In this document: positions 12,665 through 25,099 of the stretch, in pieces
How the letters are laid out: the number at the start of each line of letters is the position of its first letter
Position numbering within the stretch: the stretch's first letter is position 1
Notes under the pieces: generated by a model
What the model saw: only the letters and a program-made list of their open reading frames with translations
Database searches by the model: none
Told to the model about the DNA's origin: nothing
Translations under genes and position numbers: made by a program
NCBI GenBank assembly: GCA_030549775.1
Contig: CM060174.1
Coordinates: 69,169,966 to 69,233,965, forward strand
Source of the DNA: Tamarix chinensis
Lineage: Eukaryota; Streptophyta; Magnoliopsida; Caryophyllales; Tamaricaceae
Length of the DNA: 64,000 nt
Direction: 5' to 3'

Positions 12665-13030
12665 TCAAATCATCATGTTAAAACCTCCTAGAAATCTAGT
12701 ACATGTTTTTTTTTTATAGACATCAAATATAAGTGGTAATCTCTCAAATTTTCTAATATATTCTTCAACACTTAGAATTCCTTTTCTAAGAATAGTCAAT
12801 ATAATATAATTATCTTGCTCATACTCTTTAGGTACAAGGTTATTTCTCAAATATTTCGTAAGCTTATCCCAATATTTGATTTTAGATTTATGATATCTTT
12901 CTCTAGCCCTTTTAAAGTAATTATACCATCTCCTAGGAAAATTCTTAAACTTAAGAGTAGCTAAGTCAAACTTTATCTCCTCTCCCTCTACCTCATGTAA
13001 CCATTCAAGAAACAAATCTACATCAAGTTT
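12665..13030 (-). pseudogene. Ty3/gypsy Gag (retrotrans_gag) remnant
   Basis: The longest open frame of the element (12665-13015, 116 codons). It begins FLEWLHEVEGEEIKFDLATLK and continues WYNYFKRARERYHKSKIKYW, LTKYLRNNLVPKEYEQD and SVEEYIRKFERL. This is the plant gypsy capsid-domain pattern (F..Wl..ve.vf......k...a...l...A..Ww......r.r.g...i.tW..m...l...F.p..y...). The Met at 13015 is not a natural start, since homologous coding extends upstream into the interrupted 13.0-13.1 kb stretch. Gag would form the cytoplasmic particle that packages element RNA. Confidence 0.9.
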
Positions 13031-14276
13031 ACTATCAAAATCAAGAATATAAAGTTTGATGCCTTAATCATTTTTATTTATTTATGATTCTTTAGTTTAT
13101 GATAATAGGTCCTTCGATTACTTACACTCTCATGTGACTCTTCTCCATAGTCTACACATTATTTCAAATATATCCTTCTTGTTGGGTTGGTTAGCTTTTT
13201 TGTACTTCCCATTCAATCTCCATAGAACTCCTTTTTCTCTTGCATATTTTAGACCAATTCTTACTTAGTAAATCAAAGCTTCATCCATTATAATTGAGTT
13301 TGAATTATTGGTATTTACCGAAGTTTAACATTAGTTGTAGCTAAATTGATTGAGATATTTTTTATTGCCTTAATAATGGATTGAAAATTTGGTTCCTCCT
13401 CTATTATAACTGACTTACTAAAACACTCAACAAAAGAGTTTGTAATTCCTAGGGTTTCAATTAAAAATAAAAATTAAAGTAATGTTCCTTTTTGGCCTTT
13501 GTTTGGTTCTTATATAAATTTTTTCTTCGATGAATCAAAAACACAACCAAAAATCAAATATACCACACATAAAAATTAATTATTACACCTTTCACCTTTC
13601 TTGTTTTGTTTGTTATATAGAATAGAACATAAATTATGGCTAAGTCTTTCGATAAAATTCCAACATTTATGTATATATTCAATGTCCTCTCATGTAATAC
13701 CATCAAGGTAAAATGAATGTACTAATCTATATTCATCATATGTAGATATGTTATAAAATAACCTTGATCAAATTATGAACTACTCATGCCTTGAGGTTTG
13801 ATAAGTAGAAGACACAAATTCATCATAAATCCTCACAATTAAGTTATGATTATAGTTATTATATAACCATTTCTCATTCTTTTAAACAAATTTCGAAGAC
13901 ATTATTTAACATGAATCATTAGTTATAATCATGTGGTATCTCATGCAGAATAATTTTCATGAAAAGCAACAAACAACAAGTAACACACACACACACACAC
14001 ATTTTCCTCCCTAAACCATTTGAAACTTTAACATGCAATCACTTATTTTTATTTGGGTTCCTAGCATGAAAACGTTGAAGTTTTATTTCAAGATTACTAT
14101 ATCACATTACCTATCTCTACACACATTCACTTAAGATTATAAACACACATACAAGATTCAAAGAATTATAGCAAGAATGACTAAGAACCTCAACCTAAGG
14201 CGGTGGTGATGTGTTTGCTCATTTAAACTTTGAAGATGTGTTCTCCTCTAAGTGTTGTTAATTCAAGAACTAGATT
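13031..14276 (-). other. 5' leader and eroded gag N-terminus of the gypsy element
   Basis: The stretch between the primer-binding site and recognisable gag is dense in stops. It contains a (CA)n run at 13983-14001. No further protein domain is readable. Confidence 0.6.
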
Positions 14277-14284
14277 TGATACCA
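14277..14284 (-). other. primer-binding site (initiator tRNA-Met type)
   Basis: On the element strand TGGTATCA lies four bases inside the LTR end (CATCA-attt-TGGTATCA). Plant gypsy and copia elements usually carry TGGTATCAGAGC, complementary to the tRNA-iMet 3' end. The first eight bases match and the following ones (AATC) have diverged. Confidence 0.8.
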
Positions 14285-14288
14285 AAAT

Positions 14289-15050
14289 TGATGTACAAGA
14301 TAACAGAGGAATTATTCCTTACAATCTAAGACCTTTTGTCTTATTTCCTGAAGTGGAAATGATGTTTAGAGTTGATACAATACTCAAAATATGGAGTAGT
14401 CTTCAACAAGTGCCATGGTTTTTAATTTGATCTTCACCGATTTCAATTCAATTCTTACAATAAATCAAAACGTTTTTGCTAAAGAATAATGCCTAAACTC
14501 TCAAGGTAAACTCGCTCGAAGAGGAATGAAGGGAGATTCAAATTCTCACTTCACAAATCATATACTTCTTATTCTTCATTAATCATTTTAACTGAATCTA
14601 GCTACAAGCACAATCATATATACACACACACATGCAAGCTTAGTTTACTCTTTAATAACCAAGACCAAACAAACCAACCTACTTAATAAAATACTAAACT
14701 CGTGCATGCCTATATTGTACATATAATGGTTTAAAATTAAAAATCACAAGACATTCCAAAGTATACATAAAATATCAAAGCTAAACAAGATTTAACCATG
14801 TAATACGTTAAATAATCAAGTAATTAAGCTTTGTGTCTTATAGCTTTATCTTCTATGCAACTTTATAACCCTTGCATAATAGATATATGTGGTGAATTAT
14901 TTTTCATACATGTAAGAATCACTTAATGAAACATTATTAAAGTTATTATAAATGTGTTTAAGAGTTTCAAGAACAATTAGTACCATATCCAAATATGCTA
15001 ACTCTTGACCTCCAACATTATAAGAATAAAATAGAGATTCTCCTGCATCA
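14289..15050 (-). repeat. 5' LTR of the gypsy element
   Basis: A 762-bp LTR whose ends on the element strand are TGATGCAG and TGTACATCA, a 5-bp terminal inverted repeat (TGATG/CATCA). Its outer boundary at 15050 is matched by 9091 in the other LTR, where the polypurine tract begins. It would carry the element promoter and polyadenylation signals. The short plus-strand frame at 14230-14430 crosses the PBS and LTR and is not a gene. Confidence 0.88.
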
Positions 15051-18000
15051 ATATATTTATATGTTGATAAGTACTTTTTAAGAAGTATTGTATAATGTGA
15101 GTCGTTATATATCTCTGTTTCTTCTCACTTTTTAAACCCATCAATATTAGTTCGTTTCTAGGCTGTGATCACATCCTGATAATCTATTTGTGGTTATGAT
15201 AGGAAAGTTTCATCTTTAATAACCATGTAAAGACATATTATATCATATTTAAGGTTTTTCTATGATTTAGCAGACAATTCAAGAACATCCTTCTTACATA
15301 ATTTAGTTACATCAAAATCATTTTACATGATGAAAAAATATTATTAGTATATAATTTAAATAATGATATAAAATTGGTATATACTTGTGTATTAGTCCAT
15401 AATTTATCCATAATCTCCTTAGGTATTTTTTCTAACCAAGAGTTGTAATGGGAGTGGTTGCATAGGATATAGTATTCAAATCTCTTATATAATACTACCC
15501 ATTCTCTCTTGTTGGCATTCCTTCATTAATAAGTTAATTAAACTCATAAATAAGTCCCTTATGTCTTAACTTAAATACATTCTTCATCTACACTGTCCAT
15601 CTCTTTAGTTTAACACTTTTTGCCACTTATTCTGCTTGAGATGTCATACCAGTTGAATGAAAATAATAATAAAATAACGAAAATTTTTAAACTTTGATAA
15701 GGTATTGATTTGTTTGTTCCATTTTCACATATGGAAGAAAGAAAAATTCCAAAATCTATCTTATCTTGCAATATTTAAAATTCTAACACAGATGAAATCA
15801 ACATTACATAAATCACTATATAATTTTAGAAATTTCTTCTTGATTACATTTCCACAAAAAAAAAATTGAAAACACTATAAAAATCTACAATAAAATGAGA
15901 GTAACACTTGAAGCAATATTAATATGATAACTAAGCATGTAACCAATCAACTAACAGAAACTAATAATTTATTTTCCTTGCTAATAAAATAGTAGCTCCC
16001 AGCGATATAATAGAGCATGTAAAACACATAAACCATATAAGAATGAGAATGAAAACTATAAAATGCTAAGACCATAATATAGTAAAAAAAAATCCAAACA
16101 ATACTCGAAACCACTTTTAAAGCGTGTATAGCATATTAAAGAGCAAAATAGAGAGATCACATTGTAAGGAAAAAAAAACTATTTTAGCATGTAGAATTTG
16201 AGATTTTGTATAACATTGAATAAATATAAAGGATAAAAATGTATACTCTAAGTATGTGAAAAAATAGAAATAGTGAAAGGAATGAGAAACGATGATGATG
16301 GTGACTGGAGAAGAAGGTTGAGATGGAAAAATTGGTTTGGGTTTTTCATGCCATTGGAATTTCTGTATTTTGTGTTCATGTGAATGGGAAAAAGTAAAAA
16401 AATTATTTGAGTTTGAAGAGAAGGAAGAAGAGAAAAAGTATATTGACGTATAGAGACCAACTTTAAACCAATCTATGGATTTGTTTTTTTTTTAAATCTC
16501 ACTTAACTATAGATAAATTTTAAGAAAACCACCATCTATACCTTGAAAAATTAGGAAAAGAATCTCGCTAAACTATTGACAAAAATTTTTCAATAAAACT
16601 CCCTAGGAGACCATATAGAGGACTTACTATATTACAATTATTACCTCTATCTTCACAACAACACTCTTTTTCCCAAACCACTCCATTTTTTAATAGGTGG
16701 ATTATATACCATTGTTCTTCTTACAACAATTGTATATAAATTGTGTCTATTTCTATTTTTCTAGTACTATAATAACTTTTTAAACTATTATTAGGTTAAT
16801 AATGAAATAAATAAGATTTTATTTTATTTTATTTTCATGATAATGTGCTTAATATATAGCTTCATATTTCACCTTAGGATCTTCTTGAATGTACTAATAT
16901 TTTAATATAATATAAAATCAATGAAAACACCTTAATTGGCTTCACATCAATTAATGACTTTGTGGAATTAAAGGCAAATACATACCTTGGTGAACATACT
17001 TTGAACTTATTTTTTAGATTTGACCTAAATTAAATAAAGAAAAATGACGTACATAGATAATGAATTGTAAAACTCATACAGTATATATATATTTTAATAA
17101 ATATTATTGAGCATCTAAAGGTGATATTATTTTTTGAATTGACTTGATTTAACCCATAAAAAGATCAACCAAAAGTTTGCATAACCCTATCCAAATTGAC
17201 ACTAGAAACCTTGACAACTCAAATAATGATCAAATCTAACATTAGTCCAAACCTTTAAATGAACTAAAAAAATTAAAACACCATGCCAAACTAATACATC
17301 CTAAAATAAACTTATATGGAAATAAATTTTAAAAACCAAATATAAAGTAATTCCATAATAAACATAATTTTAACAAACTTAAAAATAACTAGGATTAAAA
17401 TTAACCTGATCAACCTATTTGTCACTTCTACCCAATTCGGACAAGAACCAAAAGAGAGTGTAACACTAAGGCCCATAATACATCATACATAAAATAAATA
17501 GGAGCTTGCAATAAAAATGTTTGACAAGTGAATATGTTATAGAAAATTTTTAAATTTCATTTTAATCTATTGAATAAATTGTATAGATTTTTTTTTTTAA
17601 ATGGCTCTTGTAAGTTTTTCCCCCTTTATATCAAAGCTCGTTAGATCAACCTTTTTCGACATCAATTTCCTTAACTAGTAAAATATAGTTAATTTCTCTT
17701 AAATATTCCCTTAATAATTTTTGTCTTGAAATAATTATTTTCTTTCTTCCCTTTACTCTCCCACCCTTAAATACTCTTCTAATTAAAATTTCTTCTATTT
17801 TTTTTAGTCCTCAATGTTGACTTGCTTAAAAGGTTAGAGAGAGTGATTAGAATAAAAGAAAATTCAATCTAGATGGAAAATGAGTGATTAGGAGTATATG
17901 TAAGTGAATTTAATTTTAATTTATTAGTTAAATTAGCCATTTATAAGAAATATGTTGATAGGACCAATTTGAAGGAAAAAAAATCTATATGACCCATTAT

Positions 18001-18467
18001 AGATGAACATTTTTTTCCATAGAAATTGATGAGAAAACTAACTAAAAAAATCCTAAATCATCTATTATTTATGTATATGTGTATGTGTGTGTGTGTGTGT
18101 ATGTATGTATGAATACAAAGTATTATCTAATTTAGTATTTTCTTTTACTATGATCATCTCTTGCTAATAAAATATAGTACTTGTATATGCAAGTACTATG
18201 AAATTCAACAAAAAATTACCATGTGGGGGGGTAGGGTTAGATATTTCTAATACTGGTAAAAATAATTACTTTACATAATAAATCAAATATTAAAGTGCTT
18301 TTTATATAAAATTATCCATTTTCTCTAGGAAATTATAAATAAGCCTCATCATATAAGTTCTATATCAATAAATATTGTCAATAGCTAGTTTTTTTTAGTC
18401 AATAGGGAATAGGTTGTAAAATACAATATATTTGCATAATACCATTCTTATTAATAGTGTATGAATG
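15051..18467. other. AT-rich DNA, possible transposon relics, no clear gene
   Basis: Minus-strand translation of 15.38-15.65 kb gives transposase-like scraps (see findings) but nothing firm. The 70-codon minus frame at 16248-16460 (Ser/Phe/Leu-rich) matches no family I know. A TG-rich microsatellite lies at about 18077-18110. The rest shows nothing recognisable. Confidence 0.5.
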
Positions 18468-19189
18468 TGTAACAACCTATTTTAACAATAGAAAAATTTT
18501 ATTACTTTTTTTTGAAAGAGTTGGTGTAAGCTACAAAAAAAATGGGGATATTATTGCCACATCCAACGTGACGAAGGTATAGTAAATATGTAATATATGC
18601 CGAGTGTAAGGCTAGGAGTACTCTTATACCTCAAGGAATAAGATTTAGATTAAACCTAATCTAAGACTAATATAAGACCCACTTATTAATGAATCAAAGT
18701 GTAGAAAAACTCTTTAAATGAGATAAGTTAAAACATAAATGGAGAAATGTTAAATTGTTAATTTAACATCAAAATCATCAAAACAACTACAAAGAACCAA
18801 TGAAGGAAATAAGAGTGATAGCCTACTCATGGTTTGACATTGTTCCCTTAGATAAGACATTACAACAATAGTTTCCCTACAAAAAAAAAAGTTAACTGCT
18901 TCCCCACATTTTCCAAGTTTATCAAAATGCCACAAAGGGTATTAGTACAGTTATATACTTAGTAAGACTTAGTTCCTATGAGTAGACAACACAAGCAACA
19001 TACATGCATAAGTGAAATGAAACTTAAAATATATTTTAATTCTCCAAAATATAATGTTTTCTAAACACAATATGAAAACCAAGGTTATTTACCAATCATA
19101 GGATGATAAAAAAAAAGCTATTGATTCACGTGAATTAAAAATTAGAGTAGGCTCTTCAAGGAACATGCTTAGCCCTATTTGGAATCATT

Positions 19190-19590
19190 GATTCCAAAAT
19201 CATGTGTTATACCCATCCTCTAACCAAAGTCTTTTGCTAAGGTTGTATTTTAAGACATAGTTTCCAAATGACGGGTTATACCCATCTTCTAACCAAATTC
19301 TTTTACCAAGGTAATATTTTAGATCACAAATTCCAAATCAAGGGTTGTATCCATCTGCCAATCAAATTCTTTCACCAAGCTCATATTTTGAATCACAGTT
19401 TGCAAATCAGGGGTTATACTCATCTACCAACCAAATTCTTTTCCAAAGTTCATGTTTTAAATAACAACTTCCAATCAACTAAAGTCTTTACAAAGGTTGT
19501 GTTTAAATTATAATTTCCAAATCATGTATTTTACCAATCTACCACCTAAAATCGTTTTGTAAAGGTCATGTTTTAAAACAATGAGCAGGC
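19190..19590. repeat. ~66-bp minisatellite, about six degenerate copies
   Basis: The unit is of the form ttccaaatca.gggttatac (c)catct.ccaaccaaattcttt.ccaaggt.atatttta and recurs about every 64-68 bp from 19.19 to 19.59 kb. An 81-codon plus frame (19268-19513) is simply this repeat translated. The repeat sits about 0.7 kb inside unit A. Confidence 0.88.
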
Positions 19591-21339
19591 TTATAGGGGA
19601 TTACTTAATCTTAAGTACGCTCTTAGGGGAATGATCAACCATGCTATGATTTTAATACAACAAATTTATGGTAACCTAATCCTTAAATGTATACATCTCC
19701 TATAGAGTACATTTGATAGCTATATAGTAGAGAAGGTACCTAACCACTAATACATATGCTAGTGGCCCCTTTGATTTATGTGATTACAGAAAACATAGTC
19801 CATAGGCTCTTTGGATTTAATGATTACCATAAAAAAATTGTAGACTAAGTTTACTTATTGTGATAAGCCTTAATGTTTGTGAGTGCTTTGTTTGGTTGCA
19901 CAAAATAATACAAAACTTTAAAACATTTGTATGCATCGAAAACCAGTGCAAGACCTTAATCACATATCTCATAGCACATAATCATTAACACTATAAAAAA
20001 TTTGTATGTAGCATACTCATTAAGATCATAATTTCATCATCTTAAATTCAAAAATATTATTGACGAAATATTTAAGAAAAAACAACAACTATATTTGAGT
20101 TGGAAATTATGAAATAAGGTCGTATGCTAGTTTTGAAAAACTCCACTATTCACTGAGAAAAAGATTGAAAAGTCAAAGTCTGGGTCCAAGTCAATAAAAA
20201 CATCAAATTCAAGTCAATGTTCAAAGTCATGGTTAATCATAAAGGTTTGAGTTTAGTATTTACATATCTACCATTTTACCATTTTGAGGCTTATTTTTTC
20301 ATTTTTATCTTAATCATGATTAATCCACTATTAATCCTAATTAAATTGGTTAATCATTGATTCATTTTTACACACTTGATTAATTATCAAATATACCAAC
20401 TTATGGTGATTAATAGATAAATAGTGAAGAACACTTTGAATGTTGATGAAGAATAATCAACCTATTATATCAAACTTTGCTCAAACTTTACCTAATCTTA
20501 AATTTAATTATGCTAATCCAAATGGTAACATGTTATATACCAAATTTATCCTAAAAATACCAATAAACAACTTGGAATTCTTAATCACATAGGAATAACC
20601 TCTAACCTAAAGATCAAACCCCAAACCTAAGCCTAGTGCTCACGAGTTGACTTTTGACTAGTTTTTGATAGTTTCATTATATTGATCATTTATTTTAGCA
20701 TACAAATTCAAATAATAAAAAAAATTAATTGAAAAATATGTGATATAAATTTATTTTGATACTAAATAAAACTCATAAATCAAATGTAATTGAGTAATAT
20801 TTAACTCGCAAGTTAACCTAAATTTATAGGCATAAAATCAACAAATTCCATACTATCTCTTATGTTTCTTACATCAAAACTTTAAATAATCAACCCATAA
20901 TAATTTTAAAAAATATAATTAACATTTATAAATTATATACACAAAATTTTTCTATCAATAATCTCATATGACCCATGATATAAAAACAATAATAATGACA
21001 CTCCAAATAAGCCGAAAATGCCAATTTTTGTTACCATACATGAACTCACAACAAAAGTTGTGTTGTAGCGCAAGTGAACCAAGATTTTCCTTTCCTTAGA
21101 GATTAATACAAAGTTAATAATAATTATAAAAGGTCTATTAAGGATTTGATACTTCAAAGGACCTTGGAACCTAATACAACATAATAAAATCATGTGAGAA
21201 CTTATCAAACTTTAATAGTTTATAAATCGAATTATGAATGGATGAACCATAACATTAAATATTTTTAGAGCTACAAGACAAAGGAAAATAATTTTATTAA
21301 CTTCATTGAATTATTATCCTTAATCCTCCTTTTCCTAGT

Positions 21340-22050
21340 TAAATAGAGGAGAATTGAAAGCATGAGTTTTAGAAATTCTGAAGCCTTTAGCTATGGAAAT
21401 TAATGAAAAAAGGTGGCTTGGCTATGGAAGTAGAAAAGTTTCATGATTTATGAAAAAAAAAGAAAATATTTATAGGATAAAATAAGATAAAAAATATTAC
21501 GAATTGGTTGTGGTTTTCTATTGGAATTATATATAAATTTCACACACACTCTCATAGCCATGGAAGTGTTGAAGGCTAGTTTTGTGTTTAGCAAAGGAGG
21601 AGGTGGAAGGGTTTGAGAGGATGATATTGTTGATGATTTAAGGTATACATGGAATCAGGGAAAAGGGGATGTATATGGTTGGATATACAAATAGAAGATG
21701 GAGGATAAGGTTGGGATGGAAAGGAGGGTGGGTGAGTTGAATGTTGTGGTGTTGTGCTTGGTTGGTTGTAGATTGGATAAATCATGAGAAAATATTTTCT
21801 AACTAAATGGAGATTTGTGCCTTTTTTTTTTAATTTGAGGGGTTAATATGGCATGGGAAAATAGAGTGATAAAGGGAAGAAGTTAGGTGGTGTTAGAAGT
21901 TGATTGGTTGAGGGAGGATAGCGTAATGATTAGTTTTATTTTACTTAAATAGGGGAGGTATTATTTTGGGGGAATTATGTAGGGAAGGTGAGGAAATTAA
22001 TCAAGAGAATAGGGTAAGGATTAGGTGTGTCATGGAGTTAGTTTAGGATA
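21340..22050 (+). repeat. purine-rich (G/A) block of unit A
   Basis: A strand-asymmetric stretch rich in gga, ggg and gtt words (aggaggtggaagggtttgag and similar) with almost no C. It lies about 2.9-3.6 kb from the start of unit A and parallels the stronger purine block at 61.31-62.41 kb in unit B. The Pro/Ser/His-rich minus frame at 21588-21785 is its complement and not a gene. Confidence 0.6.
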
Positions 22051-22750
22051 GGCTAGATGCATCATTATCTTAGTTTATAAGTGTTGATATAAGAATAAGT
22101 AGAAAATGATTTTGGAAATATTTAAGAAATATTTTATTATTGCATATGTTTTAATTGTACACATTTGATTAAAGGTTTTTTCTAGGCTAAATAAAGTTAT
22201 ATTATTAAGTATTTATAGAATTCAAGAGCTTTAGTTAAGGCATGCAAAGGTTAGGTACAATCGGAGTTAAGAATGATATGTTTGATAGTTGATTGTGTTG
22301 AAAGTGATGAATATTAATAAAACTAATGATCAAATATTTTTAATTATTTTTTTATTCATAATATTAAAATATTATGATGTTCCTATTTTTATAAATTTTT
22401 AAGGGGCATAAAACCAAAACAAATCTTAAAACATGAATAATCATTAAATAAGGCATAAAAAGTATGTGATCTCTATTTATCACTTTAATCATGAATAAAT
22501 GACTTAGAAAAATTCAAGGAATCCAATTAAGGAAATATTATAATGAATCAAAAGTGGATGGTAGTTGAAATTGGCTCATAATTTTTATGGAAGTTAAAAC
22601 CATAAGAAAGGTTAAGGAAATGAGAACAAAAATGTTGATAGGGTCTCTAGATCCGTTAAGGATGTAATGAAACATGTTAAAATAATAGATTTATTTTAAA
22701 ATAAAAAAAATTCTACAAAAAATATTAGGCTTTCAAAATATAGGGTGTTA

Positions 22751-23090
22751 GAGACTATGTTTAGATATGATAGTGACTCTGATACTTTTGATCTCATCAT
22801 ATACTATTATATCTCCATATATTGTAACATCTTTTTATCAATCAATTATTTATGCAATACAATATTCTATTTCAATGAATTGAAGTAAAGCCAGACATAA
22901 TCTAAACTAATTAGTCATCTTGAAGGACAACAATCTATTTCAAAATTAGTTTCCACTCAAACATCAACAAACTATTTTCCTAATAGAAACTTGTCGTGAA
23001 TGATATATGACACTCAACATAGATAGCAAGTAATGACAATTCTATACTTTCCGTAATTACATTATATCTTACAAAAAAATCTAATACATA
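22751..23090. other. unassigned AT-rich DNA
   Basis: No frame or repeat is recognisable. The end of this stretch (ttacattatatcttaca...aaatgaaagtcac) resembles the inter-unit sequence of the tandem repeat that follows, so an older copy may extend into it. Confidence 0.4.
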
Positions 23091-23099
23091 AAAAAAAAT

Positions 23100-23840
23100 G
23101 AAAGTCACACAAAGATTATCAAGCATTATATAAATTAGAATTATGAATATTTAATTTATAAAGTAAAAGTCATTCATTACGTTTATCTATTAATCAGATT
23201 AATGAACATGTCGTATATGATAATAGTTGGTTATTATCGACTAATATTAGGATAACCATAAAATAAATAAAATTCTAGTATTTTAATTTGATAAAAACAT
23301 GTTTTATGTATGATTTAATATTTTTCTAAAAAATATTCTTTAAAGGTACTTATATCTTAATACCTTATAAAATCCATGAGAATAAAATAATTGATTCCGC
23401 TTGTTATTGACCTATTTAAAATAATATGCAAATTCATATCTAATTAACTCAACATAATTTTAAAATTTTAAAATAGTTGAAAATTATCAAGAATTATAAA
23501 AATTAAAATTATTTATGTTTGGTTGGCCATATAACTAATATTTGTCACTATTTTCTAGTAATTAAATTAATGAAAAGTAATAGAGGATAATAACCACTGT
23601 AAACTAAAATTAGGTTTACAATAAAATAAGTGAGATTTCAATATTTTATTTTGATCAAAATATGTTCTATGTATAATTTTTCTTTTACACTAAATTATTC
23701 TTACATACTATTATCTTATACTATATTAAAAAATCTAAAACAATATCTTAAATGACTCCACAATTATTATGAATCTTGTAGAAATGAAAGGTAAATCCAT
23801 CATATAATGCATTTGAGCTAATTATATAGGTTTAACCTAG
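23100..23840. repeat. tandem pair of ~368-bp AT-rich units
   Basis: The start of the first unit (ttatcaagcattatataaat at 23116) recurs at 23484 as ttatcaagaattataaaaat. Matching landmarks follow in order: tta.tgtt near the start, attaa.taatgaa, gataataaccactgt-like, agg.ta.aataaaataa, a.ttt.atattttaatttgat.aaaa.atgtt.tatgta and cttatact. The offset is 368 bp throughout. Identity is modest and indels are present. It could be a relic of a satellite array or an old local duplication. Confidence 0.6.
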
Positions 23841-23944
23841 ATAAAACAAAGAATGTAATGCTATAGAGATTTAATATATTATACAACTCATAACTTATTT
23901 ATCATAAAAAATTAGCAACAAATTTGTATATGATTATGAGCTAG

Positions 23945-24185
23945 TGGGATCTTGAATTAGACAAAAAAGATATAAGAATGAGTAAAATTAGAATTCAAGG
24001 ACCAATAATACAAGAACCAAGAATAATTGTTCAAGAAATAAGAAATCAAGACTAAAGGGCGCCATTCATTTTTAATGTAGTTTAAGAAATAAGAATTTTT
24101 TATATTCAACTCTCTTAATGTTTAAGTTACAGATGAATACTCATTATATACTAATACATTAATCTGAAATTATATACTCATAAAA
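23945..24185 (-). repeat. candidate copia 3' LTR remnant
   Basis: Partial direct similarity to 28430-28680 in two blocks, gatcttgaat at one side and tattcaact...aagttacagatgaatact at the other, with similar spacing. Divergence is high, so limits are approximate. Confidence 0.4.
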
Positions 24186-24571
24186 TCTTAATACCTTAAA
24201 TAGACAATATTTGAACATAACTTAGTTTATTAGGCTCTATAATACAAAAATATCCCACTTAGGGACTAAAAAAAATTAGATCAACAACCAATCAATATGA
24301 CACCTAACCATAATCAAACTTAGACCTAACTAAAGTTATGAACAACTTTAATTTCTCAATATCAATGAATTTAGTCACCATGTTATTAAGATTCTTCAAA
24401 CCTTCTACAGAATCAACACTTCATTCCATTAGACTAAGTATGAATTAATTCTTTCTTCTAGCAAGCTTTTGTTAATTGAGTGAAATACTAGATTTTAAAG
24501 AACTTGAACTACATTCCAACTATATTGTAGCTAGAGATGGGATTATCTTACTTCTATCTTATCTCCTCAAG

Positions 24572-24922
24572 CTATATCATTAAATACACCATTTTTTTCA
24601 TTACATCTAACATAGTTGCATACTCAAACTCTATAGTAGATAAACATAAACATTTATGGGGTATGTAAATAATATTAAAAGCATCAACTCTAAAATTGAA
24701 TACACAGCCAAAATTACTTTTATGAATATCCAATTCACCACTAAAATTAGCATCAAGGAATATTTCCAACACTACGATACCTTTCATAGAAATAAGAGCT
24801 TCATCAAATGTGCCCTCTGAGTACTTTAGGATCCACTTCTCCACCATCCAATTTAGGCAGAAACTTGCTAATAATAGCACCATATATCTAGTATGGTGAA
24901 AACTGTAGGATATATAAGGCAT
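24572..24922 (-). pseudogene. Ty1/copia RNase H remnant
   Basis: A 116-codon open frame with MPYISYSFHHTRYMVLLLAS, then VEKWILKYSEGTFDEAL, LDANFSGELDIHKSNFGCVF and LSTIEFEYATMLDVMKKMVY. This corresponds to the copia C-terminal pattern (Y...TRPDi....; vKwILrYLkgT; tDaDwaGd.ddRrStsGy.f; vaLSttEAEYia...a.ke..wl). The first catalytic Asp (LDANFSG) and the Glu of EFEYA are present. The TRPDI motif is lost (TRYMV). It retains the longest reading frame of this element. Family assignment is secure; the element as a whole is inactive. Confidence 0.92.
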
Positions 24923-25099
24923 CCTATAACCAATTCATAAGGGACCTTTCCTATGTACTGTTATTTTTTAGTTCTCCATAGAAGATGTACCTTGGATAAT
25001 TAGAAATTATTTCCTAGTGAAACAAACCTTAGACTAAGGTCATAATCATAGAATCGATAAGGAAAAATCTCAATATAATTCTATTGAGATAATTTTGAG

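Larger units (their letters stand above)
8286..15050 (-). mobile_element. Ty3/gypsy LTR retrotransposon, nearly full length, inactive
   Basis: The element reads right to left: 5' LTR (14289-15050), primer-binding site, gag, zinc knuckle, protease, RT, RNase H, integrase, polypurine tract, 3' LTR (8286-9091). This is the Ty3/gypsy order, with integrase after RT/RNase H. LTR termini on the element strand are TGATG...CATCA. The two LTRs align throughout; in one ~130-bp stretch I count about 18 differences (roughly 86 % identity), so the insertion is old. All enzyme domains carry stops, frameshifts and active-site substitutions, so it could move only if supplied in trans. The integrase and gag wording resembles plant chromovirus-like gypsy elements, but the clade is not certain. 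The bases right of the element (atata) are compatible with the TA-rich left flank as a target duplication, but this is uninformative in such sequence. Confidence 0.93.
18468..22750 (+). repeat. giant LTR-like non-coding unit A (~4.3 kb)
   Basis: Begins TGTAACAACCT and ends GGTGTTAGA, close to the TGTAACACC...GGTGTTACA termini known for large plant gypsy (Tekay/Del-like) LTRs. No coding. It shares its start and a landmark near base 73 (atggggatattattgccaca) with the unit starting at 57848, where the landmark lies at base 78. Both then carry a minisatellite zone and later a purine-rich block. Only one terminal region of each type is visible here, so it may be a solo LTR or one LTR of a larger disrupted element. 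The assignment rests on end motifs and layout, not on protein domains. Confidence 0.5.

Noticed and set aside
19268..19513. 81-codon plus frame with internal peptide repeats (GYTHLPTKFF-like)
   Set aside because: The peptide repeats are the 66-bp minisatellite (a multiple of three) read in frame; copies outside the frame shift by indels.
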